Of a stretch of DNA of 17,871 bases, positions 1 to 7,144 are shown piece after piece. The stretch is from positions 1 to 17,871 of the forward strand of contig JAKJDB010000008.1 of assembly GCA_022706175.1 (NCBI GenBank), written 5' to 3'. The translations under genes and the position numbers were made by a program. The first letter of the stretch is position 1. The number at the start of each line of letters is the position of its first letter. The notes below the pieces were generated by a model that did not search any database, was not told the DNA's origin, and was given only the letters and a program-made list of their open reading frames with translations. Source of the DNA: Candidatus Zhuqueibacterota bacterium (GTDB lineage: Bacteria > KSB1 > UBA2214).

Positions 1-535
1 CCGCCACAACCTGATCGCTGATTATCTCCACCTCTGTTCCGGCGCTCAGGCCGGAGAGGATGTGCGCATGCTCAGATTGGGGAAAGGTAAAACGGTACAG
101 GGCGCAGTGCTCCGTGACCGTGCACTCGGCCTGAATATCATGGTCTTCCAAAGTGACGGCGTAATAATATGGCGTGGCGGTTTCGAAATCATGATCAAAG
201 GACGAAGCGATCTCTTCCGGCTGAACGAGCAGGTCGCCGCAGGTGGCCATGATCCATGCAGTGACCGGCCTGCGGCGATGAGATGATTCATACAGGGGAA
301 AAGCAAATATTTTGTCCGCCAGATATTTGTCGGTGATGCCGGGCGTGGTGTACGGCGCCAAGCGGACGCTACCCTGCGGCCAATGGACGTCGGGCGAGGT
401 GGCGACCAGCAGATGGCCGATGCCGCCGATGTGCGGATTAACATAATCCACCGGCTGTTTATCGGATTTCGAACAAGAGAGGATAGATAGTGAAAGAAGC
501 AGCAGACTGCGAAGTTTAAAGTTGTAGAAGGACAT
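1..535 (-). CDS. GH92 alpha-mannosidase-like lipoprotein, N-terminal part (3' end beyond the left edge)
   Basis: The 178 visible codons are the start of a protein that runs off the left edge. The N-terminus is a lipoprotein signal: basic and hydrophobic, ending in a lipobox ILSC with Cys at about residue 21, so it is probably anchored in a membrane. Next comes YVNPHIGGIGHLL, then PQGSVRLAPYTTPGI and DKYLADKIFAFPL (about residues 31-80). These are the conserved opening blocks of the GH92 N-terminal beta-sandwich. GH92 enzymes are Ca-dependent exo-alpha-mannosidases, but the catalytic domain lies outside this window, so activity and linkage cannot be judged. The start at 533-535 is supported by an AAGGAG Shine-Dalgarno 5 nt upstream. 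It is the third gene of the leftward block, 63 bp after the DUF4838 gene. An overlapping longer frame (46-609) has no family resemblance and is a shadow. Confidence 0.82.
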   Translation of the reverse strand, partial: MSFYNFKLRSLLLLSLSILSCSKSDKQPVDYVNPHIGGIGHLLVATSPDVHWPQGSVRLAPYTTPGITDKYLADKIFAFPLYESSHRRRPVTAWIMATCGDLLVQPEEIASSFDHDFETATPYYYAVTLEDHDIQAECTVTEHCALYRFTFPQSEHAHILSGLSAGTEVEIISDQVVA

Positions 536-540
536 GGATA

Positions 541-546
541 CTCCTT
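541..546 (-). promoter_or_regulatory. Ribosome binding site of the GH92-like gene
   Basis: AAGGAG on the minus strand, 5 nt from the ATG at 533-535. It fixes the start of the edge-truncated GH92-like gene, which has the signal-peptide frame rather than the longer competing frame over the same DNA. Confidence 0.75.
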
Positions 547-572
547 GCGCTGAAAAACCGTCCATGCGGTTT

Positions 573-595
573 GTAGGAGCCGATTCCATCGGCAA
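573..595. repeat. REP-like small palindrome in the gap between two genes
   Basis: The 63-bp gap between the DUF4838 and GH92-like genes contains GTAGGAGCC followed by a perfect 6-bp inverted repeat, GCCGAT (579-584), TCC loop, ATCGGC (588-593). The GTAGGAGC lead followed by a short GC-rich hairpin resembles REP/REPIN-type dispersed palindromes, which sit in extragenic gaps. Only one copy was seen here, so repetitiveness in the genome is inferred. It could also act as a small hairpin at the mRNA 3' end of the DUF4838 gene; no U tract follows, so it is not a good intrinsic terminator. Confidence 0.45.
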
Positions 596-598
596 CCC

Positions 599-2875
599 CT
601 ATTCTTCATGCCACACTGCAGCGGCCGGAATGATGCGCCAGGGAATGCCCGGCCCCTGCCAACCTACTTCCAGCAATCTTCCGCCCAATTGTTGAAAAAA
701 GGTGACGGTGATGGGATGAAAACCGGCTTTCAAGGCGATAACGCCGCAGCCCTGGCGCTCGCCGTACAGATGTTCATTGTCCACCACCAGTTCCTCGCCG
801 ATGTAGAGACGACCGCCGTCGTTGGAGCGCATGGAGAACTGGTAGACGCCGTCCGCCGGCGCCTGAATATAGCCGGAAAATTTCAGCGCAAAATGGACCT
901 CTCGGTCTGCGGCATTCAAGGTGAAGGAATCGATCCATCCGGACTTGACCGGGGTGGCCTGGCTAAAATCAGGGATTCTGTCGAACGGGCCCTCGGAATA
1001 AACGAATGCCAATCCAGGCGCAGGTTTTTGCAGCGCAACGGGTTGCCGGACCGTGAGCCGTGCGCCCGAACTCTGCTGCAGAGAATCCAGCTGCCGCACC
1101 CACTCGCCATAGTTCTCACCACCTTCACGCACATGGGTCAAACCGATCTGCGCTGCCGTTTCTTTGAACCGCTGCAGCCGTGCGGCAAAATCCGGATTGG
1201 GCTGCAGCTGATAACGGCGATGATCGATGCGATAGACATCCTTGCCGATGGCGCGCGCCCGCTCCAGATGGACGTAATCGTTGCTCATACGCGCCACACG
1301 CACCTGTACCAGTTTCTGCGGATTATTTTTTACCGCAGCTTCTGCCTTTTGCCACAAACGCTCTGCGTGTAAAAGAACCTTGTCGGACAAAAAGCGCTCA
1401 AAGGGTCCCGCGCCAATGGTGACATGGGCGCTGTCCTGCATCGCTTGATCATGAATCAGGTCGATGTATCGGCGAATGGGACGGCCGGCGGCGCCGTACA
1501 CCGCCTGAAGAAACTCGTCCATGGCGCGGTTTTCATCATAGTCGGGATTCCATAAGAACTTGGCCATCATATAGCCGATCAGAGGAGCCAGCTCCGATCC
1601 GGGCGATTGATACGCGTCCTCTTCAAAAATGCCGCGCACATGATTCTTGATGAAAAAACGAATATTGTCGTCCAAGATGCGCAAGTTGGGGAACGGCGTC
1701 AGATAATGTGCAAACGAAGTAGTGTAATCCCAGATCCACAGCCGGTCGCAGACCCGGGCCCATCCCTCGATGTCCTCCTTGAAGGCGCGGTTCGGCGGAT
1801 AGCCGCTGTCCAGCGGTTCGGAAAAACTGCATTCAATGGTGCACAGGCGAATGATCACGTTCGGCCGCGGCCGCATGGTTTTCGGCGGCTTGCGCGTGTA
1901 CTGGTAGGCCAGGGTCTCGATCGCCTTATCAGGAAACTCTTTTTCCACCGCTTCGGCCACCCGATTGACCAGATGCAGCAGCGGCGCAGCCTGTGTGCCC
2001 TCTTTTTCCGCCAAGGCGCTGCAGGTTGCGCACTCACAATAATTATACCAGTCGTTCTGCGAGACCGAAAACACGAACGCCTGCGAATCCCGGCGAATGG
2101 CCTGGAGCACCTGATCGGTCACCAGGGCGACGACATCCGGATTGGTGCAGCAAAGCTGCGTATGATCGCGCAGCCGCTTGCCGTTGATCTCGGAGAAATA
2201 CTCCGGGTGCTGATCAAAATACCGGTCCGGCGGCGCCAGCGTATTGAACGTGTGCACAAACATGCCTTCGCCGAAGCGTATCTTGCCGCCGTGTTTCTCT
2301 TCGAGCCGGCCCGCGCTGCTGTTCATGCGGTTGCGGCAGCACCAGTCGCCGTCAAAACAGTCAAAGACAAAGGGCTCACGGTACTCGAGCAGCGGTACTT
2401 TTCTTTCATTCAGATCCTGCAAGACCAGCCGTTTCAGTTTGGGGATGCGGGAAACGGCCGGTGTGTACCAGCGGCAGTCCAGGTGATCTTCCAACAACCC
2501 GTACACGCCGTACAGCGTACCGCGTACAGCGCTGCCGGCGATGATCAAACGGTCTCCGGCGGTACGCAACACATAGCCTTCATCCCCCAACTCTTGGAAC
2601 GGAACACTCACGCCGAGCTGTTGCAAACGGCGGTTATCGCCCAAAAGGATCTCATGGGCTGTGGCCGGTTCGCTGTCCGGGCGAATGGCCAGCGTCACCC
2701 CGGTCATCTCGCGAAGGAAATGCTGCAGCTCTTCCGCCGCATGGCGTACAGAGGGGGAAGGCTGTTCAGCGATGACGATCACATAGTCCGAGCGGTTTTT
2801 CTCTATCAGAACCAGAGCAAAACTTGAACTGATTCCGATCAAGCAGCATACAGCGATGTTTCTCAACACGTTCAT
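599..2875 (-). CDS. Secreted DUF4838 protein (GH20/GH67-like architecture) with C-terminal PA14 module
   Basis: A 758-residue protein. Residues 1-24 form a weak signal peptide. Residues about 30-150 look like the small alpha/beta domain that precedes catalytic barrels in GH20 and GH67 proteins (AAEELQHFLREMTGV, GTLYGVYGLLEDHLDCRWY). Residues about 160-460 carry DUF4838 hallmarks: FSVSQNDWYNYCECATC with a CxCxxC cluster at 280-285, AYQYTRKPPKT, and LCTIECSF. Residues about 622-758 are a PA14-type beta-sandwich (TPVKSG, RSNDGGRLYIG), a likely glycan-binding module. The family is generally taken to be hydrolase-like; I cannot name a reaction or the catalytic residues. The ATG at 2873-2875 is preferred over the in-frame ATG at 2980: it follows a GGAGGA Shine-Dalgarno at proper spacing and begins the signal peptide. 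It lies between the GH3-fusion and GH92-like genes on the same strand. Confidence 0.85.
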   Translation of the reverse strand: MNVLRNIAVCCLIGISSSFALVLIEKNRSDYVIVIAEQPSPSVRHAAEELQHFLREMTGVTLAIRPDSEPATAHEILLGDNRRLQQLGVSVPFQELGDEGYVLRTAGDRLIIAGSAVRGTLYGVYGLLEDHLDCRWYTPAVSRIPKLKRLVLQDLNERKVPLLEYREPFVFDCFDGDWCCRNRMNSSAGRLEEKHGGKIRFGEGMFVHTFNTLAPPDRYFDQHPEYFSEINGKRLRDHTQLCCTNPDVVALVTDQVLQAIRRDSQAFVFSVSQNDWYNYCECATCSALAEKEGTQAAPLLHLVNRVAEAVEKEFPDKAIETLAYQYTRKPPKTMRPRPNVIIRLCTIECSFSEPLDSGYPPNRAFKEDIEGWARVCDRLWIWDYTTSFAHYLTPFPNLRILDDNIRFFIKNHVRGIFEEDAYQSPGSELAPLIGYMMAKFLWNPDYDENRAMDEFLQAVYGAAGRPIRRYIDLIHDQAMQDSAHVTIGAGPFERFLSDKVLLHAERLWQKAEAAVKNNPQKLVQVRVARMSNDYVHLERARAIGKDVYRIDHRRYQLQPNPDFAARLQRFKETAAQIGLTHVREGGENYGEWVRQLDSLQQSSGARLTVRQPVALQKPAPGLAFVYSEGPFDRIPDFSQATPVKSGWIDSFTLNAADREVHFALKFSGYIQAPADGVYQFSMRSNDGGRLYIGEELVVDNEHLYGERQGCGVIALKAGFHPITVTFFQQLGGRLLEVGWQGPGIPWRIIPAAAVWHEE

Positions 2876-2880
2876 ACCTG

Positions 2881-2887
2881 TTCCTCC
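2881..2887 (-). promoter_or_regulatory. Ribosome binding site of the DUF4838 gene
   Basis: GGAGGAA on the minus strand, 5 nt upstream of the ATG at 2873-2875. It supports this start over the longer in-frame candidate at 2980, whose extra 35 residues have no signal-peptide or family character. Confidence 0.7.
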
Positions 2888-2942
2888 GCTATGCACGCCC
2901 CTGAAATTCGAATCTCGCCTCATTATACAAACTAAAAACCAG

Positions 2943-3044
2943 TCCGTCAAGGCCCAAGAAGGCATCACCCCGGAACCCAAAGTCTATTGGATGGGCGGCG
3001 CGGTGATCGCCCTGACGGCGTTGCTGCATATTTATTTCTGGTAG
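2943..3044 (+). pseudogene. Remnant: C-terminal membrane helix of a lost transporter-like gene
   Basis: Within the 156-bp gap between the GH3-fusion and DUF4838 genes, the plus strand reads a 33-codon tail with strongly coding-like, GC-ending codons. It has a short polar stretch (EGITPEPKVYW) followed by a single hydrophobic helix GGAVIALTALLHIYFW and then a stop at 3042-3044. The shape (loop, terminal helix, aromatic last residues) resembles the C-terminal end of sodium:solute symporter-type transporters, although the family assignment is only an impression. Nothing transporter-like precedes it: upstream bases are the 5' end of the DUF4838 gene on the opposite strand. The last 13 bases overlap the end of the GH3 gene convergently. 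It may be what is left of a permease gene after a deletion or rearrangement. It could also be chance. Confidence 0.4.
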
Positions 3045-6000
3045 ACTTTAATCGAACCCTGAAGACGAACATCCCGCGAAGAGCTCGCGATCAACACGTT
3101 ATAGGAATCCGGCTTTGTCAGCCATCGCTTTAATTTCACATCGTAAACAGAGAGCTCATCCGCAGCCAGTTTAAAACGAACCGTTTTCTCTTCGCCCGCC
3201 CGCAGCGGGACGCGCAGGAATCCCTTCAGCTCCTTGACCGGCCGGTCCGGTTTCGCCCGCCGGCTTTGCACATAGAGCTGAACCACCTCCTCGCCCTCCA
3301 CAGCCCCGTTGTTTTTCACCCGCAGCATAATCAAGGCCGTGTCCTGCCGGCCGATTTTCGCCGGATGAATGGATAGCCCTGCATAGCTAAAGCTGGTATA
3401 GGAAAGGCCGTGGCCAAAGGGAAACTGCGGCTCGATCCCTTTGCGGTCAAAAAAGCGATACCCCACCAGCAACCCTTCAGCATACTGAACGGATTCTCTG
3501 GCGCCCGGATAGGTGGCATAAACTGGCGAATCCTCCAGCCGGGCGGGAAAGCTGATCGGCAGTTTGCCGGAGGGATTCACATCGCCGAACAAAATGTCCG
3601 CCAGGGCTCTGCCGCCTTCCTGCCCAGGATAAAAGGCTTCCAAAATCGCAGGCACGCGATCCGCCCATCCATTCATGAGAATGGGCGTGCCATTGTTCAG
3701 AACCACGATGGTCTTGGGATTTGCCGCAGCCACGGCTTGAATGAGTTGGACCTGTTCTTTTGACAACGCAAGGGATTCCCGGTCATTGCCCTCCCCCTCC
3801 AGGGTCTCATTCAACCCGGCACAAACCACCGCCACATCCGCCGCTCTGGCAGCAGCCTCAGCCTGCTCCACTTCATTGCCCTGGCCGTAATAAGCGAGAC
3901 CGAGATGCGCTTCACAGGTGCCCACATTTTCAAAAAACTCCAGCCGAATTGGATAGACGCGCTCTTTTTCCAGTTCAATGTAAATGGAACGCAGGGAGCT
4001 GGCTTTGTCGATGATCCAGGAATCGATCACCAGCTTGCCGTCCAGATACAGACGGCAGCCGTTGTCGCTGACAACACCCAGTTCATAAACCCCGCTGCCG
4101 GGTGCGACGAACGAACCGCTCCAGCGAACGGAAAACAGATCCGCCGCCACCACGCCCGGCGCCGGTGAAGCGGTCTCCCAATTGAAATCTATTCCTTCAT
4201 CAATTCGGGTTAAAACCGGCTCGCCATCCAGTTCGCGGTTGTTGAAATATTCTCCCAGCAGCCCCTTGTCGCCTAATGAGCTCTCCGGCGGGCGCAACAG
4301 GCCGGACGGAATGGCGGACAGGGACAACCGCTGCAACCGGCCGCCTTTGACAAAGGTGACGGAAATTCGATCGCCCACTTTGTCCCGAATTCCCTGCAAA
4401 GGCGAAACGGCGTAATGAGCCGGCAAATAGCCGCTGCCGCCGCCGTACATTCTTGCCTCATCCGCATTGGGCCCAATCACAGCCAGCGATCTGATGGCGT
4501 TAAGGTCCAGGGGCAGAACCCGAGACTCATTCTTAAGCAGAACCATGCTTTTCTTCGCGGTCTCGTAGGCCAGTCTTCGCCGTTCTTCCGTATCAGCCAG
4601 ACCGCCGTAGCTGGCAACAGATTCATCGAACAGGCCGGCTTTGAACATCACAGTCAGCAACCGCCGAACCTGTTCGTCAATGAGTTCCATCGCCACCTCG
4701 CCTGTCTGCACCGCATGACGCAACGCCTCGCCCAGATATTGACCGTCCGGCATTTCCAGATCGAGTCCGGCCTGAACGGCCTGAGCTGTGTGGTGCACTC
4801 CGCCCCAATCGGACACCACAAAACCGGCAAACCCCCACTCCTTCTTCAGAATATCGGTGAGTAGATATTTGCTTGCACTGCAATAGTCGCCGCGGAATTT
4901 GTTATACGCGCTCATCACCGACCAGACCTCCGCCTCCTGCACCGCCGCTTTGAAAGCCGGCAGATAGATCTCGCGCAGGGCGTCCTCTGCCACCGTGACG
5001 TCCACATCGCCGCGATTCCACTCCTGATTGTTTACGGCAAAATGTTTGGCGCAGGCGATGACCCGCTGACTTTGAACGCCGCGAATGTATGCCACCGCCA
5101 TGCGGCCGACCAGCCAGGGGTCTTCGCCAAATCCCTCAAACGTTCTGCCGCCCTGCGGAACGCGGGCGATGTTGATGCACGGGCCCAGCAGCATGTTGCG
5201 GCCCAATACGCGGGTCTCCTGCCCCATGGCCACACCGAGCCGTCGCACAAGAGAATCATCCCAGGTAGCCGCCATATTAAGGCAGGACGAATAATTGCTC
5301 GCCCGGCCCCTGGCATTGGGGCCCAAAGGCCCGTCCGTCATGACGATCTCTGGAATACCCAATCGAATATTTCGTTTGGTGGTAAAACCCCGACCGCTGA
5401 CCAGATCGATCTTTTCCTCGAACGTCATAGTCCGCATCAAATCCTGCACCCGCGCGGTGACCGGCTGTGAGGCATCTTTGTACAGCGGCGAATCAACCGC
5501 TGGAACAGACGCTCTGGAGTCGAGCTCCTGTTTTTTTCGATCATAATAGGCCTTATAATCACGGAAAAGCTGAACCGTTGCCTCGCCGCCGGGCTTGCGC
5601 GACATCCACGGTGCGTTAAAAAGACCGGAGAACTGGAAACACAATATCTTTTCAAAATTAGGAAAACGCTGCAGATCGCTGATCAAGCCGTCGATGGGAC
5701 GGGGATAAAGTTCGCCGTGCTGGCCGAAAAGAAACGCCTCCAGGTCCATCCACAAATGCATGCCGGCCTCATCGCAGAGCCGCTGCAGCAAACCGGCCGC
5801 CTCCTCCCCTGAAACGTCATTCGGCGGCATGCGGTGAAAGCCGAACGGACAGAGAATGTCCAGGTGCGCCAGCAGCCTGGGATACACCGCCGCTGCTCGC
5901 GGCACATGGTGGCTGTTGGAGGCCAGCATCACCGGCTTGTCCGGCGCCAGAGCGCGCACATGAGCACGAAACTCTTTAAAAAAATGCACGATCTCTGCAT

Positions 6001-6904
6001 GATGGCGGTCGATGACCGCCTCATCTTTTTCTTCCGGCGAAAGCCAGCCGTGGATCTCTTCGGAAACATACCAGCCGTAAAACGACGGATGCCGTCCATA
6101 GCGCTGCCACAATTCAGTCGCTACGTTTTTATGCCATTGCAGCGACCCCTCACTGAAATCAAACCAGGCATACAGACCGACCGGGACAAACACATGCATC
6201 TCGCGTTCATCGGCGACAGTCAGGATGGTCTCCAGCGGATCGGGCGAGGCGATCTCCATGCGTCCGGCGGCCCAGCGAGAGGGATAGAACGATTTGCCCC
6301 GATACCCCCGCTGCCCCATGTCGTGCGCATCGACATACTCTGCGTTGCGAAACATCTCTTGAACCACGATGATGTTCATGCCGATCTCTTGCATCGCCAG
6401 CATCAGCTCGCGCCAGTTTGCATCGGTCATTTTAATCAGCTCTTCATTCCACAGCAGGCCTTCGTTCCCCCACATGTAAAAGCCGCTCCAGGCCCCGTCG
6501 ATCAGGCCGATGGAGCGGTCCCTGCTGCCATAGACCGTAAGCTTTTGAACCGTTCGATGGATGCGCCCACCGTCATCCACGCACATGAGGATTCGATGAT
6601 CGCCGGCCCAGCCTCGCGTGCTGCAGCGGAAATAGATGCCGCCGGCTGAGACGGCCGGCAGCGATCGTGTCTCCTGATGCAGCAGAGCGGATTCGCGCTC
6701 CTCATCCAGATAGAATTTCACCTCACAGCGCTTCGGCTGCGCGGCTTCGTTTCGAAGTGCCGCGTGGACCGAGAGAGTAATCTGATCGCTCACCGGCGAA
6801 GGCGGGATCAATGTCAGGCTGCATAAAGGCGCCGGGTCGTCTGCAGCCGTCCCAATGGCGAACAGCGATACGGCCAAGCTTATAATATAAAGTGCATGTT
6901 TCAT
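3032..6904 (-). CDS. GH3 beta-glycosidase with N-terminal DUF4434-like barrel and internal PA14 module
   Basis: A 1290-residue secreted enzyme, far longer than usual GH3 proteins. In order: signal peptide (1-21); beta-sandwich (about 28-128); a DUF4434-like TIM barrel (about 133-455; SGFYMWGNEG, FYGWYVSEEIHGW, LWMDLEAF); GH3 N-domain (about 480-760); GH3 C-domain interrupted by PA14 (about 881-1008; GLLGEYFN, SDNGCRLYLDGKLVID); fibronectin-III-like end (about 1175-1285). GH3 motifs are intact: KHFAVNNQE (620-628), nucleophile Asp699 in VVSDWGG, and GEGNDR with candidate acid/base Glu1038. It therefore probably releases beta-linked sugars by the retaining mechanism; sugar specificity cannot be read. 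The barrel keeps a Glu-Glu pair (282-283) and Glu389, so it may be a second active site. The second of two nearby ATGs is chosen: it sits 7 nt from AGAGGA and gives a cleaner signal peptide (MKHALYIISLAV); the first is 1 nt away. It is the first gene of the leftward block. Confidence 0.9.
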   Translation of the reverse strand: MKHALYIISLAVSLFAIGTAADDPAPLCSLTLIPPSPVSDQITLSVHAALRNEAAQPKRCEVKFYLDEERESALLHQETRSLPAVSAGGIYFRCSTRGWAGDHRILMCVDDGGRIHRTVQKLTVYGSRDRSIGLIDGAWSGFYMWGNEGLLWNEELIKMTDANWRELMLAMQEIGMNIIVVQEMFRNAEYVDAHDMGQRGYRGKSFYPSRWAAGRMEIASPDPLETILTVADEREMHVFVPVGLYAWFDFSEGSLQWHKNVATELWQRYGRHPSFYGWYVSEEIHGWLSPEEKDEAVIDRHHAEIVHFFKEFRAHVRALAPDKPVMLASNSHHVPRAAAVYPRLLAHLDILCPFGFHRMPPNDVSGEEAAGLLQRLCDEAGMHLWMDLEAFLFGQHGELYPRPIDGLISDLQRFPNFEKILCFQFSGLFNAPWMSRKPGGEATVQLFRDYKAYYDRKKQELDSRASVPAVDSPLYKDASQPVTARVQDLMRTMTFEEKIDLVSGRGFTTKRNIRLGIPEIVMTDGPLGPNARGRASNYSSCLNMAATWDDSLVRRLGVAMGQETRVLGRNMLLGPCINIARVPQGGRTFEGFGEDPWLVGRMAVAYIRGVQSQRVIACAKHFAVNNQEWNRGDVDVTVAEDALREIYLPAFKAAVQEAEVWSVMSAYNKFRGDYCSASKYLLTDILKKEWGFAGFVVSDWGGVHHTAQAVQAGLDLEMPDGQYLGEALRHAVQTGEVAMELIDEQVRRLLTVMFKAGLFDESVASYGGLADTEERRRLAYETAKKSMVLLKNESRVLPLDLNAIRSLAVIGPNADEARMYGGGSGYLPAHYAVSPLQGIRDKVGDRISVTFVKGGRLQRLSLSAIPSGLLRPPESSLGDKGLLGEYFNNRELDGEPVLTRIDEGIDFNWETASPAPGVVAADLFSVRWSGSFVAPGSGVYELGVVSDNGCRLYLDGKLVIDSWIIDKASSLRSIYIELEKERVYPIRLEFFENVGTCEAHLGLAYYGQGNEVEQAEAAARAADVAVVCAGLNETLEGEGNDRESLALSKEQVQLIQAVAAANPKTIVVLNNGTPILMNGWADRVPAILEAFYPGQEGGRALADILFGDVNPSGKLPISFPARLEDSPVYATYPGARESVQYAEGLLVGYRFFDRKGIEPQFPFGHGLSYTSFSYAGLSIHPAKIGRQDTALIMLRVKNNGAVEGEEVVQLYVQSRRAKPDRPVKELKGFLRVPLRAGEEKTVRFKLAADELSVYDVKLKRWLTKPDSYNVLIASSSRDVRLQGSIKVYQK

Positions 6905-6911
6905 GGCCATG

Positions 6912-6917
6912 TCCTCT
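6912..6917 (-). promoter_or_regulatory. Ribosome binding site that decides the GH3-fusion start
   Basis: AGAGGA on the minus strand lies 7 nt from the ATG at 6902-6904 but only 1 nt from the in-frame ATG at 6908-6910. Spacing therefore favours the downstream start, giving a protein that begins MKHAL. Confidence 0.6.
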
Positions 6918-7001
6918 CGATGGATGCTCTCCTGCCGGACGGCGGAGCTTAATAATCCCTGGCAATGAACCGTTCTCTACCATTGCGTGGAGCTGATAGT
7001 T

Positions 7002-7030
7002 ACAATACACCCTCCAGAAGCAAAAGTCAA
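7002..7030 (-). promoter_or_regulatory. Candidate sigma-70-type promoter for the leftward block
   Basis: On the minus strand, TTGACT (7025-7030) matches the -35 consensus at 5 of 6 bases. After exactly 17 bp comes TATTGT (7002-7007), matching the -10 consensus at 4 of 6. Transcription would start near 6995, giving a leader of about 90 nt before the GH3-fusion ATG. If the host belongs to Bacteroidota proper, its housekeeping promoters differ from this form, so the call depends on lineage. Confidence 0.42.
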
Positions 7031-7144
7031 GCACAACCTGCACTCAAGAAAAAAACACTTGTACCTTTTCAGCAAATTGATTTAATTCTTTTTCTGTTTT
7101 CTTTTTCTCCCGCCGTTGTTGCAGACCGTAACCGAAAGGCCGAC

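Larger units (their letters stand above)
6905..7144. other. Divergent intergenic region between the two hydrolase blocks
   Basis: This 240-bp stretch separates the starts of the leftward GH3-fusion gene and the rightward GH78 gene. It is the only real control region in the window. The half near the GH78 gene (about 7050-7110) is rich in A/T with long T runs, unlike the coding DNA around it. An open frame continues upstream from the GH78 gene to 6965, but its residues are low-complexity and precede the signal peptide, so it is not counted as coding. A sigma-70-like promoter is visible for the leftward side. I found no convincing promoter for the rightward side and no clear operator palindrome. 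Confidence 0.6.

Noticed and set aside
46..609. 187-codon minus-strand open frame at the left edge
   Set aside because: Its product is low-complexity with no signal or family resemblance. The frame starting at 535 on the same strand gives a lipoprotein signal and GH92 motifs with a good ribosome binding site.
1607..2827. 406-codon plus-strand open frame antisense to the DUF4838 gene
   Set aside because: The opposite strand encodes a coherent exported protein with conserved motifs across the same span; the antisense product is rich in Arg/Val/Gln without any domain pattern.
2876..2980. 35-residue N-terminal extension of the DUF4838 gene
   Set aside because: The extension has no ribosome binding site advantage and would bury the signal peptide inside the protein; the ATG at 2875 has GGAGGA upstream.
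6965..7144. 60-residue N-terminal extension of the GH78 gene
   Set aside because: The residues look like translated promoter/T-rich DNA and precede a proper signal peptide at 7145 with its own ribosome binding site.
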